The notes: a model not told the origin generated them from the letters alone. DNA of 49,274 bases from an uncultured Rhodospirillales bacterium (GCA_902761715.1 CACWLK010000014.1:1-49274); one strand, 5' to 3'. Positions 22,552 to 30,980 are shown, counted from the first letter of the stretch. A program made the numbers and translations.

Positions 22552-23529
22552 ATGAAAAAGTTTTGTAAAATTGTTGCTCTTATCTTTTTTGCTCTGCTTG
22601 TGGCAAGAGAGAGCTATGCTGCTGTAACTTTTGAGTGGTTTAGACAAGATGCAACTTATGACGATGTAATGGTTACGAACTACCAACAAACAGCTTCAAT
22701 AACACAAACTAATGTAGGTAATAGCAATTTCACCACAAACAATGTAACATCCGGTGTTTCAGTAACACCTGCAATCATTCGCCCTTACAATACGGAAAGT
22801 AACACTATATGGGTATCTACGGATTTTACATCAATAAATGTTTCTTTGCAGTGCCTAAACCAAGATTGTACCACTGCTGCTCAATCGTGTAATGTAACTT
22901 TTACGGGAAATAATGTAGGTAGTAATCAAGGTAAATATATTAGTGTAACTAAAAACAAACGTGGTACTATGCGCGTAACCGGAGTATTAAATATTCCGGC
23001 AAATTGCGGATCTGGAACATTTACTGGGGTTGGTTCTATTACTCCTAAGTATGGTACAAGTTCATCTTCCATGAATACATCGGGCTCTACAATGAGTTTT
23101 AATATTACAGCTCATATAAACTCCTCTGGATCATCTCATTCGGCAACCGTTTCAAGCGAACAAGACCTTGACTTTGGCACAATGATTAGCAATGCTTCTT
23201 CATCTCATCAGGTTACGGTTTCAACTGCCGGTGTAAGAACGCCAACCAACTATACCATAGGCAATGATGGCAACAACGGTATCATTAACATAACCAACCA
23301 AGGGGCAGCAGCATTCAGCGCCAATGTAAGTGTGCCGGCAAGTGTTACGATGTATAAAGGCGGAACATCTAACCCGATGACAGCAACACTAACGCCAAGT
23401 TCATCAGGCTCAATTACCCTAAACCCGGGAAGTAATTACATTAATATCGGAGGAACATTGACTGTTCCGTCCGGACAACCATCCGGTGATTATAGCGGAA
23501 ATTATACGGTTACGGTTTCTTATGATTAA
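22552..23529 (+). CDS. secreted DUF4402-like surface protein, 325 aa
   Basis: ATG 22552 starts a signal peptide (MKKFCKIVALIFFALLVARE, cleavage after SYA). An alternative GTG at 22546 adds two residues. The N-terminal half is Thr/Ser/Asn-rich beta structure with two Cys pairs (LQCLNQDCTTAAQSCNVTF). The C-terminal half matches DUF4402: DLDFGTMI, then AAFSANVSVP, then GGTLTVPSGQPSGDYSGNYT. DUF4402 proteins are small Greek-key-like envelope proteins of Proteobacteria. It is likely exported to the surface or periplasm. Nothing shows a partner pilus or usher gene nearby. Confidence 0.75.
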   Translation: MKKFCKIVALIFFALLVARESYAAVTFEWFRQDATYDDVMVTNYQQTASITQTNVGNSNFTTNNVTSGVSVTPAIIRPYNTESNTIWVSTDFTSINVSLQCLNQDCTTAAQSCNVTFTGNNVGSNQGKYISVTKNKRGTMRVTGVLNIPANCGSGTFTGVGSITPKYGTSSSSMNTSGSTMSFNITAHINSSGSSHSATVSSEQDLDFGTMISNASSSHQVTVSTAGVRTPTNYTIGNDGNNGIINITNQGAAAFSANVSVPASVTMYKGGTSNPMTATLTPSSSGSITLNPGSNYINIGGTLTVPSGQPSGDYSGNYTVTVSYD

Positions 23530-23599
23530 AAATTTCAATTAACACAAAATTAAACCTGATAAGATAGATTTTAGGTAAATTTATGTTAGGAAATTGACG

Positions 23600-24286
23600 A
23601 TGAAACGTATTTTATTTTTTGCAGTTCTGCTCCTGCTCAATTTACCTGTTGCCAATGCCACAAATTATCCTTCTGAACGGATAAAACGCTTTGCAACCCA
23701 CACACCGCGTGAGATCGAAAACAATATCCATGTGCTGACAAGACATTTGATAAAACCGCTCGATGATGACTATGACAAAGCCAAAATGATTGCTTTTTGG
23801 ATTGCCAGCCATATTAATTATGACGAATATTTATACAATGACGGTCAAACCAGTAAATTGATAAAAAGATATGACGGACAAGATCCCAACCAATTATTAA
23901 GCTCACGGGTAGGTATTTGCGGAGATTTTGCCAAACTTTTTACGGCAATGTGCAAACAGGCAGGAATTTTTTCAGGTGTTGTTCACGGATATGCTTATCC
24001 GACAGATATGCGCATGAACAATAGTCTCAAAAACAGTAATTACGGACATGCGTGGAACTATTTTTTATATAGAGGCAAAAAGATTTATGTCGACACGACC
24101 TTTATGGCTGACGGCAGAACAGGAACTGCCGGCGGAGTTAGGAATTTGGCTCATAAAAGAACATTGCGTAAAATTAAAAACGAAAATCAATTTTCAAGCA
24201 AAGTAAACAACTTTGATGATTATTATTTTGATTTTAATTATAAAAAAGAGAAACGAGACAGAGGATATCTGCACGAGGAGCGATAA
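23600..24286 (+). CDS. secreted transglutaminase-like cysteine protease, 228 aa
   Basis: The start ATG 23600 follows AGGAAATTGACG; the TTG at 23594 is less likely. A signal peptide (KRILFFAVLLLLNLPVANA) is followed by a transglutaminase-like domain. The catalytic triad is visible: Cys in RVGICGDFAKLF, His in NYGHAWNYF and Asp in IYVDTTFMAD. Homologous domains act as proteases or cross-linking enzymes. The C-terminus is basic and Asp/Tyr/Phe-rich. It follows the DUF4402 gene by 70 bases in the same direction; processing or cross-linking of a surface protein is an inference. Confidence 0.82.
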   Translation: MKRILFFAVLLLLNLPVANATNYPSERIKRFATHTPREIENNIHVLTRHLIKPLDDDYDKAKMIAFWIASHINYDEYLYNDGQTSKLIKRYDGQDPNQLLSSRVGICGDFAKLFTAMCKQAGIFSGVVHGYAYPTDMRMNNSLKNSNYGHAWNYFLYRGKKIYVDTTFMADGRTGTAGGVRNLAHKRTLRKIKNENQFSSKVNNFDDYYFDFNYKKEKRDRGYLHEER

Positions 24287-24351
24287 GAGACGGTATTTTT
24301 TGACAGAAACCGGTTTTTATTGTAAAATGTTAGGGTATGGAGGGCAAAACT

Positions 24352-24858
24352 ATGACTGTATTAAACTATAATGTTACCCTAAAAAACGGCTCAGAATTTG
24401 TTGCTGAGCGGGCACCGGAGAAAAAACTCGGAATTTTAGACCGAATAAATTTTTTAAAGTCGAAACCTAAAGTTGCCGGAAATGATGAATTTTTTGAAGA
24501 AAAACTCGAGGACAAAAACTCTCCTCGTCCGGCGTGGGGAACTGTACTCAAAAGAGTAAAAATGCTCTCGATGAGTGATCCGCATGACACAATAGTGGTA
24601 AAAGTTAAGTCGTTAGAGGCTTTGCAGGTTTCAAACAAAGAAGATTTTGACAACATGGTCAATAATGTTTTGAAAGCCGGTGGCAGCGTTTATTCTATTG
24701 ACGAAGAAGCGGTATTTACAAGAGCTACGCCAAACGGAGTATCAAACAACCCGAAAAAATTTAAGGCAGCTATGCAGGCAATAGAATCACAAGGCAAAAA
24801 TCCGGCCGGAATTGTACGTATGCCAAAACACAACAGCAAAGGTCAAATTGAGATTTAA
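24352..24858 (+). CDS. hypothetical protein, 168 aa
   Basis: ATG 24352 has GGAGGG 7 bases upstream; the ATG at 24337 overlaps that RBS, so 24352 is preferred. The product is soluble, basic in the middle (LDRINFLKSKPKVAG, GTVLKRVKML) and ends in a polar tail. It looks like a small mixed alpha/beta protein, with VVKVKSLEALQVSNKEDFDNMV as a likely core. No family is recognised. It lies 27 bases before the prepilin-like gene and may be co-transcribed with it. Confidence 0.65.
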   Translation: MTVLNYNVTLKNGSEFVAERAPEKKLGILDRINFLKSKPKVAGNDEFFEEKLEDKNSPRPAWGTVLKRVKMLSMSDPHDTIVVKVKSLEALQVSNKEDFDNMVNNVLKAGGSVYSIDEEAVFTRATPNGVSNNPKKFKAAMQAIESQGKNPAGIVRMPKHNSKGQIEI

Positions 24859-24884
24859 TATTTCTCTGAATCGGAATATATGAG

Positions 24885-25448
24885 ATGTTTGCACTTAGAA
24901 AATACAGCCAACAAATCGGGCGCTCAATGGTAGAAATGTTAGGAGTTTTAGCAATAATCGGTGTATTGTCTGTGGGGGGAATTGCCGGATATTCTCAGGC
25001 AATGAAAAAGCATAATCTCAACAAACTGCGAGAACAAGTTATTCTTACCTTTAATAATTTGATTGTAATACACAATAACAACCCTAATTTTGAGCTGACT
25101 AATGCTGTTATAAATGCTTTGGATGTGTTGCCGAAAGAAATGGGAAAAGCAGCAAACTGTCGCCATGCTTTGGGCGGAAAATGTACTCTTATACGAGGGC
25201 AAACTTCCAAGAGAGTTTTGCTGACACTATATGACCTGTCAACTGCAGACTGCACCGATGTTGTAAACGCTTTCAGCGGTCAAGGAACAGGAGTTACTCC
25301 TTGTGCCAACCCGAGTAATGCAAATACCTGCGGCAATACCGATTTTTATGGTGATAATAATCGGCGTCAGATGACACTGGATAAAATTGCAAAAATGTGC
25401 AAAGGGAAGAAAAACGCAGTATTGCTGTATCTTGATAATTTGTTATAG
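24885..25448 (+). CDS. type IV prepilin/pseudopilin-like protein, 187 aa
   Basis: A short leader (MFALRKYSQQIG) precedes RSMVEML, with Gly at -1 and Glu at +5 of the prepilin cleavage site. The hydrophobic pilin helix follows (GVLAIIGVLSVGGIAGY). The +1 residue is Arg instead of Phe. The C-terminal domain has several Cys (CRHALGGKC, TADCTD, CKGKKNA) that could form disulfides. It is paralogous to the protein at 30301-30909. No assembly ATPase, platform protein or prepilin peptidase is in the window, so whether it forms a pilus is unknown. Confidence 0.82.
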   Translation: MFALRKYSQQIGRSMVEMLGVLAIIGVLSVGGIAGYSQAMKKHNLNKLREQVILTFNNLIVIHNNNPNFELTNAVINALDVLPKEMGKAANCRHALGGKCTLIRGQTSKRVLLTLYDLSTADCTDVVNAFSGQGTGVTPCANPSNANTCGNTDFYGDNNRRQMTLDKIAKMCKGKKNAVLLYLDNLL

Positions 25449-25466
25449 ACATTATGATAAAAAAAC

Positions 25467-25503
25467 TAAAAGCCCGAACCTGCAATAGGTTTGGGCTTTT
25501 TTT
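25467..25503 (+). terminator. terminator between the prepilin-like gene and the convergent 136-aa gene
   Basis: AAAGCCCGAACCT and AGGTTTGGGCTTT arms (one G-T pair), a 5-base loop, then T7. A-runs on the left make it usable on both strands. Confidence 0.88.
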
Positions 25504-25536
25504 GTAAATGGTTAATAGGTTAGTGTAGATGGTCGC

Positions 25537-25947
25537 TTACTGAACCGTGGGAGGTTCATGACCGGGGACCGGATCGAGGTAGTGGAGGTAACGCCAGTAA
25601 TTCTTGCGGAGGAACTCCTGATCTTCGGCGGTACGTCCAACCTTCTGGCACACAGAGTGGATGACATCGGGACCTAAGGCGCAGATAATGACTGCCCAAG
25701 CAGTGGTTCTGGCGTTCTTCAGGTCTTGGCTCATCTCTTCACTCGGCACGGCGTAGGAAAGCTGTTGTGTCTGCGGGTTGTACACCACGTTAAACTCTTT
25801 GACCTTTTCGGGCTCTACGAGAAGGCGGGCCATCATCAATGTGTAATCCATGCGTCCGTCCTGCTTGACACACTCCTCGAACTCGGGAAGGTTTTCTCCT
25901 GCTTGCTGACGGCGCATTAAGTCGTTAACTAAAGTTTCTACTTTCAT
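25537..25947 (-). CDS. hypothetical protein, 136 aa, SD-less, GC-rich codons
   Basis: ATG 25947-25945 is preceded by an A/T-rich leader ending TTCAAT, with no Shine-Dalgarno. The protein is soluble and acidic (MKVETLVNDLMRRQQAGEN, then FEECVKQDGRMDYTLMMARLL), with a helical middle around AWAVIICALGPDVIHSVC. I do not recognise it. Third positions are clearly richer in G/C than in neighbouring genes (many CTG, GCC, GGC). It is one of five such solitary genes in this stretch, which suggests a shared, possibly foreign, origin. Confidence 0.6.
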   Translation of the reverse strand: MKVETLVNDLMRRQQAGENLPEFEECVKQDGRMDYTLMMARLLVEPEKVKEFNVVYNPQTQQLSYAVPSEEMSQDLKNARTTAWAVIICALGPDVIHSVCQKVGRTAEDQEFLRKNYWRYLHYLDPVPGHEPPTVQ

Positions 25948-25986
25948 ATTGAATAATTTTAATTAATAAATACATGAATTGTTTAG

Positions 25987-26015
25987 GGTATACCATATTC
26001 GTCTAAATTTGTCAA
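25987..26015 (-). promoter_or_regulatory. promoter of the 136-aa gene
   Basis: On the minus strand, TTGACA (26015-26010), a 17-base spacer and TATACC (25992-25987), 39 bases before the ATG. Confidence 0.6.
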
Positions 26016-26032
26016 TTATTTTTTTAAAAATC

Positions 26033-26061
26033 TTGAACTCGAAAGAAAATTGTGTTATGAT
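26033..26061 (+). promoter_or_regulatory. promoter of the 156-aa gene
   Basis: TTGAAC (26033-26038), a 17-base spacer and TATGAT (26056-26061), 20 bases before ATG 26082. It lies back to back with the minus-strand promoter at 25987-26015. Confidence 0.65.
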
Positions 26062-26081
26062 TATAGTGTACTAAAACTATT

Positions 26082-26552
26082 ATGACTATTATGAAAACTA
26101 TGAAAAATTTTTCCAATGCTCTCAAGGAGATGTCGTTGGTAAACAAAGTACGTTTTGGTATTTGCATGTTTTACGTACTCGCCGTATTTATATACTGGTT
26201 GAGAATCGGAGGCATGCAATACTCTTTCATAACTGCGCCGATGGCGATTAACTGCGTTGGTGTTGTGCTCTGCATAGTCTTCGGACTGGCGGTAGCCATA
26301 TTCAGTTTGAAAGAATTAAAAATATTACCAATTTGTGAAACGATTGTTGTAACATGTAGTTTACCGGCATTTTGCTTCATGGACTACATTAATGGCTTTG
26401 TTCACAACCCGTTGGTGACACAGATTAGGGACGTGGTCCTTGGGGTGTGGTTTGTTCTGCTGATCATCTCTTTTTCAGTCGGAATGTATCATGCTATTAA
26501 GGAAATTCGGAAGGACAATAAGGACTTTCGTAAAATCCGCTCACGCTCCTAA
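26082..26552 (+). CDS. multi-pass membrane protein, about 156 aa, SD-less
   Basis: Three in-frame ATGs (26082, 26091, 26100) lie within 21 bases, with no Shine-Dalgarno before any. The product has about four hydrophobic helices: GICMFYVLAVFIYWL, GVVLCIVFGLAVAIFSL, ICETIVVTCSLPAFC and GVWFVLLIISFSVGMY, and a basic cytoplasmic tail (EIRKDNKDFRKIRSRS). No family is recognised. Codons are more GC-rich than the surroundings. It has its own promoter and terminator. Confidence 0.6.
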   Translation: MTIMKTMKNFSNALKEMSLVNKVRFGICMFYVLAVFIYWLRIGGMQYSFITAPMAINCVGVVLCIVFGLAVAIFSLKELKILPICETIVVTCSLPAFCFMDYINGFVHNPLVTQIRDVVLGVWFVLLIISFSVGMYHAIKEIRKDNKDFRKIRSRS

Positions 26553-26561
26553 AAATCAAAT

Positions 26562-26600
26562 AATCCCTCGCTGACATTGCGTCGACGAGGGATTTCCTTT
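26562..26600 (+). terminator. terminator of the 156-aa gene
   Basis: AATCCCTCG and CGAGGGATT arms with a 15-base loop, then TCCTTTT. Confidence 0.75.
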
Positions 26601-26604
26601 TAAG

Positions 26605-26633
26605 TTGACACGTATGTGGTTTTTGGCTAGCAT
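26605..26633 (+). promoter_or_regulatory. promoter of the 106-aa gene
   Basis: TTGACA (26605-26610), a 17-base spacer and TAGCAT (26628-26633), about 30 bases before ATG 26665. Confidence 0.55.
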
Positions 26634-26664
26634 AGATACAGTTTTTTATTTTTAATCTATCATT

Positions 26665-26985
26665 ATGAACACTATCAAATCTATCATCGCAAGGGGGATT
26701 GTTCCTGAACCGTTGCCGCGAGGAGAAGAATTGTGGAAGCAACTCCGCAAAAATTCGGGTCCGCTTATCGGCAGTTGGTCGGACGATGCTCCCAGTGTAG
26801 AGAAGTTTGTCAAAATGGCTAAGAAACTGCCATTTTGGGATCTCGATGCCCTCAAACAATGGATAAAATTTGCTTATGACGAGTTGGAAAGGAAGATGCC
26901 GGAGCACACCTGCCCTACCGTCGAAAACCACTACTGCAAGTGGCGGCAAATTTATCGTCAGCACATCGAGGCGCTGGGCGAATAG
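26665..26985 (+). CDS. hypothetical protein, 106 aa, SD-less, GC-rich codons
   Basis: ATG 26665 is preceded by TTTTAATCTATCATT, with no RBS. The protein is helical and soluble, Trp- and Lys/Glu-rich (EELWKQLRKNSGPLIGSW, VEKFVKMAKKLPFWDLDALKQW, HYCKWRQIYRQHIEALGE). No family is recognised. It shares with its neighbours a sigma-70 promoter, no Shine-Dalgarno, a single-gene transcript and a hairpin terminator 15 bases after the stop. Confidence 0.55.
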   Translation: MNTIKSIIARGIVPEPLPRGEELWKQLRKNSGPLIGSWSDDAPSVEKFVKMAKKLPFWDLDALKQWIKFAYDELERKMPEHTCPTVENHYCKWRQIYRQHIEALGE

Positions 26986-26999
26986 CCAAGTATTACCCA

Positions 27000-27027
27000 A
27001 AAAACTCCCTCACAAAGGGAGTTTTTT
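27000..27027 (+). terminator. terminator shared by convergent genes
   Basis: AAACTCCCT and AGGGAGTTT arms with a 5-base loop, flanked by A4 and T6, between the 106-aa gene and the minus-strand homospermidine synthase-like gene. Confidence 0.85.
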
Positions 27028-27031
27028 GTTT

Positions 27032-28378
27032 TTAAGCTCCATATTTCTTGAAAAATGTTCTTTTTAATGAAGGGGTAGCAAAACTTACATATTCCTTGAG
27101 GTAAGGAAGAGCATATTTAAGTATTTTTTCGTCATCAAGTTCTTCCGGAAACAGGAATCCTTGATTAGGCATTTCCAACATATAGCGAAAGGCCGCATAT
27201 GCTGATGCAGACACTTGCAATATGGTTGGTGTATCTTCTCCGATTGCTCCTTCCAAATTGTTACCAAAATACCTGGTTTGAAAATTCTTTCCATCTATAA
27301 CTATACCAACGGCTTCTCCTCCCTTTGACATATCTTTGGGTTCCATAAGGTATGTGTTTGTCAGATCAAATTCTGAACCGACATTTTCAAATAAGCTTTT
27401 TGTTGATATGGGACAAGGAAGATATACAAAATAAACTGAGGGTTTGTAGACCAACTTACTGCCTTTGTATATGCTTAAAAAGTTTGATATTGAATAAATT
27501 TCTTCGTGAGGAACAATATATCCCATAAAGCTTCCTTGGGGAGAATATGATTGTTCCGAAGAGTAGATTGATAAATTTTTCGACATAAAAAAGCCATCGT
27601 GAGTATTATGTTCTTGCATGATTTTTGACAGTTTCTTGCAGTCTATGTCTGTGCCGAGAGATATCTCACTCAACGCAGTTGTTTCTTTATAAAAAGACTC
27701 AACATTCCACGTTGAATATATGATGTTCGGTCGGGGAGAAAATTTGGGTTCTGTTGTGTCAATATCTGAAACATGAATTGTTTCTATCTCAAGCAATTGA
27801 GCTACTTCGGCATATTTATTACAATCAAGCAATGACTGTAATCTGTCTTTGTGAGAGGTAACAAAATTACCCGTGTCTTTCCTTACAATTTCTTTTATTG
27901 CTTGTTTCATAAAGCATGAAACCATTCCCGGATTCATACCAAACTCGATTATTGAGGTTGGAGCAACAGAATTTGTGTTTTTCTTGATATTACGGTAAAT
28001 GCAAAAATCATGATAGTCAGGGACGCTTTCACCAGGTTCTTCGTGTGGTAAGCTACAAGTTGAAAGGTAATGAATATTTTTACTGATACAAATTTGCAAT
28101 AGGTCCGTATTACTTTCACTAGAGCTAAAATCAAGCAGATAATCACCGGCGTTGAGTAATGAAAAAATATTATCGTATTTGCACCATTGAATATTAATTG
28201 TGAGAAAATTTTCGGTTTTACCTCCTATTTTGACAAACACATCAGCGTTTTTACTACTTTTGTCTATAACATACCAACTATTTGCATCAAACAAACCTTC
28301 TTTTTTAACTATTCTTAAAAAAGACGAACCGACCATACCCAGTCCAAATATTACAAATTTTACTTTACTTTCTTTCAT
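27032..28378 (-). CDS. homospermidine synthase-like protein
   Basis: A 448-aa member of the homospermidine synthase/saccharopine dehydrogenase-like fold, which in the family makes homospermidine from putrescine or spermidine with NAD. Visible features: the Rossmann start FVIFGLGMVGSSFL and YVIDKS, then EFGMNPGMVSCFMKQAI (family: GANPGxVSxFxKQAL), STWNVESFYKET, the SPQGSFMGYIVPHEE segment and FVYLPCP. The start ATG 28378 overlaps the stop of the EamA gene (ATGA). Compared with typical enzymes the sequence is diverged, so the exact product could differ. Confidence 0.82.
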   Translation of the reverse strand: MKESKVKFVIFGLGMVGSSFLRIVKKEGLFDANSWYVIDKSSKNADVFVKIGGKTENFLTINIQWCKYDNIFSLLNAGDYLLDFSSSESNTDLLQICISKNIHYLSTCSLPHEEPGESVPDYHDFCIYRNIKKNTNSVAPTSIIEFGMNPGMVSCFMKQAIKEIVRKDTGNFVTSHKDRLQSLLDCNKYAEVAQLLEIETIHVSDIDTTEPKFSPRPNIIYSTWNVESFYKETTALSEISLGTDIDCKKLSKIMQEHNTHDGFFMSKNLSIYSSEQSYSPQGSFMGYIVPHEEIYSISNFLSIYKGSKLVYKPSVYFVYLPCPISTKSLFENVGSEFDLTNTYLMEPKDMSKGGEAVGIVIDGKNFQTRYFGNNLEGAIGEDTPTILQVSASAYAAFRYMLEMPNQGFLFPEELDDEKILKYALPYLKEYVSFATPSLKRTFFKKYGA

Positions 28379-29265
28379 TGACACACCAAAACAACTCCAA
28401 ATATCATTAAAACAAAGAAATACATCTTCTTAACCAGCATTCTGGGAGTAATTTTTTCTTTTAGCGGAATATTAAAATAGTATAAAAGGAACATACCGAT
28501 TAAAAGCAGGAAAATCGGTCTCATACTATTAATTGAGGAGCTTATTACCGGTGATAAGTGATCAAGAGCATAAGTTGAACATACTATTCCCAAAAAACAG
28601 ATAAATTCGTCCAGTGCGAATATCTTAAACTTTTTTAAATATGGAGGGAAATTTTTTACAATGTCTTTCCGGTATTTGGTTATGAAAAGCAGACCAAACG
28701 GTAGAATCCCCGAAATTATATCCGGATATACCACAAGATTTACCCAATGACCTTCCAAATTCATTGTGTATTTTACTACAATCACCCTTAAAGAAAGCAA
28801 TAACGAAGCAAACACCATATAATAAAATGCCTTATTTAGTTTCGGGATTTTGGTGTTTTTAATGCTGAGAGCAACAGAAGCCATTACGATAATGCCAAAA
28901 CCTATATATTGATGTAAGGTTAAAGCATCATCTAATATAAAATACGACAGAATCGGAACAATAACCTGCCCCAAAGCAAAAAGAGCGGAAACAATAGATG
29001 TATCAATAACTTTCATAGCCGAATAAAATGGGTACAGATAGGCGACATCAATTGCGGCTAGAATTATGTAAAATAAAATTGATTCCCGGCATGGAATCGA
29101 CGGCATCTCCAAAAGCATTACTAGCGGAATAAATACGAAATTCATCATTGAGATGTAAAAAATCATGGTAGTTTGATGCTTAAAGGTTCTGTTTGAGAGC
29201 AAGCATTCAATTATATCGGAAAGAGCTTCAAAAAAAGGGGATAAAAAGGCAACAAAAAGTATCAT
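28375..29265 (-). CDS. EamA/DMT-family transporter, 296 aa
   Basis: About ten hydrophobic helices in two five-helix halves, as in drug/metabolite transporters (first half ends VALSIKNTKIPK; second half starts FYYMVFASLLLSLRV). AAGGAA precedes ATG 29265. Its stop overlaps the start of the homospermidine synthase-like gene, so the two are translated together. Export or uptake of a polyamine or its precursor is the natural inference. EamA proteins as a family are broad in substrate. Confidence 0.85.
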   Translation of the reverse strand: MILFVAFLSPFFEALSDIIECLLSNRTFKHQTTMIFYISMMNFVFIPLVMLLEMPSIPCRESILFYIILAAIDVAYLYPFYSAMKVIDTSIVSALFALGQVIVPILSYFILDDALTLHQYIGFGIIVMASVALSIKNTKIPKLNKAFYYMVFASLLLSLRVIVVKYTMNLEGHWVNLVVYPDIISGILPFGLLFITKYRKDIVKNFPPYLKKFKIFALDEFICFLGIVCSTYALDHLSPVISSSINSMRPIFLLLIGMFLLYYFNIPLKEKITPRMLVKKMYFFVLMIFGVVLVCQ

Positions 29266-29411
29266 GGAAAATTCCTTGTTTCGTCGTAATATGGGTATTA
29301 TATATGTTGTTGCGATTGTGACATAGATATGTAAATAATCCCTTAAGAATATTAATCATTGCCTAATCCATAATTTATATTATAATGGTGATAGAAAGTA
29401 AAAGGCTCAAA

Positions 29412-30320
29412 ATGACCGATATAAATGAAATACAATCATATTTGCAACAAAATCCTTGGCTTTTGGGGGCGTTAATTGTTGTCGGCGTATTTTTCGTGTA
29501 TAAAATAGTGATGTCAATGCACGAAAAAAAATCTCCGTACGGCTTTGAGCGAGTTGCCGGCATGTATGAGTTGAAGAAAAAAATTTATCAAGACGTTATT
29601 TTTCCCTTTTATAATGCCGAAAGATATAAAAAATTTAATTTAACCCTGCCGAACGGCATTATCTTTTATGGTCCGACCGGTTGCGGAAAAACCTTTTTTG
29701 TTGAGTGTTTGGCCGAAGAGCTGAATATGAATTTTATTAAGGTATCACATGCAGATTTAGCCTCGCCTTATGTGCATGAATCGGTTGCAAAAATCGCCGA
29801 AACTTTTGAACATGCAAAAAGTGTAAAACCTTGTATTGTGTTTTTTGATGAAATTGAAAGTCTGGTGCCGGCAAGAGCTAAACTTTCTGCCGATATTACG
29901 TATAAAAAAGAAGAGGTCGATGAATTTTTAACCCATTTGAACAATGCTTCAAAAGAAGGAATATTGGTTATCGGTGCAACTAATCATATTGATGTAATTG
30001 ATCCCGCTGTGCAGCGCTCGGGCAGATTTGATTTGAAAATTTATGTTTCTCCCCCTGATGATGATGCCAGAGCCGAGCTTTTTTATAAGGCATTGAAAGA
30101 AATTCCGCATGATAAAGAAATTGATTTCAGCGAATTGTCAAGACTGACGGCAAATTATACCAGCGCAGATATTGTTAATATTGTGCAAAGCACCGCACGC
30201 TATGCCGTAGTCAGCGACCATAAACAAATATCACAAAAAATGCTGGAGAGAAGTATAAGCGAAATCCCATCATCTTTGGATATGAGTGAGCTTGAGTATA
30301 ATGAATATGAAACCCTCTGA
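29412..30320 (+). CDS. membrane-anchored AAA+ ATPase (p97/FtsH-like), 302 aa
   Basis: Start ATG 29412 with AAAGG at good spacing; ATG 29385 is an alternative. One membrane helix (WLLGALIVVGVFFVYKIVM) is followed by an AAA+ module: FERVAGMYELKKKIYQ, Walker A GPTGCGKT, Walker B CIVFFDEIESLVPAR, sensor 1 LVIGATNHID, the arginine-finger region RSGRFDLKI, and the lid to about 290. It resembles FtsH/spastin-type ATPases, but the zinc protease domain of FtsH is absent, so it would unfold or extract proteins rather than cut them. Its 3' end overlaps the prepilin-like gene by 20 bases. Confidence 0.85.
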   Translation: MTDINEIQSYLQQNPWLLGALIVVGVFFVYKIVMSMHEKKSPYGFERVAGMYELKKKIYQDVIFPFYNAERYKKFNLTLPNGIIFYGPTGCGKTFFVECLAEELNMNFIKVSHADLASPYVHESVAKIAETFEHAKSVKPCIVFFDEIESLVPARAKLSADITYKKEEVDEFLTHLNNASKEGILVIGATNHIDVIDPAVQRSGRFDLKIYVSPPDDDARAELFYKALKEIPHDKEIDFSELSRLTANYTSADIVNIVQSTARYAVVSDHKQISQKMLERSISEIPSSLDMSELEYNEYETL

Positions 30321-30909
30321 AATTTTATCAGAAACATGTCAAATCGGTCGCTCGATGATAGAAATGCTGGGCGTGTTGGCAATAATCGGGGTTTTGTCGG
30401 TAGGCGGGATTGCAGGCTATTCTCAAGCAATGCACAAGCATAATATAAATAAGACAATTGACTGGATTGCCGAAGCCGCAAATAACTACTATACTTTTAC
30501 AGCCGGTCATAATGCGGCTGATTTGATTACTCAGGCCTATGATGGGACATTAATTAAACAGTTTATCGCTCCAAAAGAGTGGGTTAAAAATGGAAATCGT
30601 TCACCAATGGGCGGAAAAATGAGTTTTGGGGCAGCAGGCACAGTTACGGTACAGAACTTTGCAGTTTCAATATATGATTTAGATCCCAATGATTGTACAG
30701 ACCTTGTGAGTTTTGGGGCAACAAATTATCCGCTGAAATCACTATGGGTTAATCCGCAGAACAAAAGTTTCAGTGGTACAGCATGCAAAGATGATGAAGG
30801 CACTAACAGTTGTATTACGACTGTCAGCAAACTGAATTCACCGGCTAAAGCTTCAAAAGCTTGTAAAGGTAAAAAGAACTCAATTTTGTTGATATTTAAT
30901 GAATATTGA
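30301..30909 (+). CDS. type IV prepilin/pseudopilin-like protein, 202 aa
   Basis: Several starts are possible (GTG 30286, ATG 30301, ATG 30307); all overlap the ATPase gene. The leader ends ETCQIG, followed by RSMIEML with Glu at +5, then the pilin helix. The N-terminus is nearly identical to the protein at 24885 in sequence but not in codons. The globular part differs, while shared features remain: YDLDPNDCTDLV (cf. YDLSTADCTDVV) and CKGKKNSILL near the C-terminus. Overlap with the AAA+ gene suggests co-translation, but a functional link is not shown. Confidence 0.8.
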   Translation: MNMKPSEILSETCQIGRSMIEMLGVLAIIGVLSVGGIAGYSQAMHKHNINKTIDWIAEAANNYYTFTAGHNAADLITQAYDGTLIKQFIAPKEWVKNGNRSPMGGKMSFGAAGTVTVQNFAVSIYDLDPNDCTDLVSFGATNYPLKSLWVNPQNKSFSGTACKDDEGTNSCITTVSKLNSPAKASKACKGKKNSILLIFNEY

Positions 30910-30930
30910 ACCCAAAAGTGAAAATAATAA

Positions 30931-30960
30931 AAAATACCGGCTGAATACAGTCGGTATTTT
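30931..30960 (+). terminator. bidirectional terminator
   Basis: AAAATACCGGCTG and CAGTCGGTATTTT arms (one internal mismatch or wobble) with an AATA loop, between two convergent genes. Confidence 0.8.
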
Positions 30961-30980
30961 GAGAATATTCGTTAGGATGA

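Noticed and set aside
29412..30320. FtsH protease
   Set aside because: AAA+ module and membrane helix fit, but the HEXXH zinc protease domain is absent and the protein ends after the lid.
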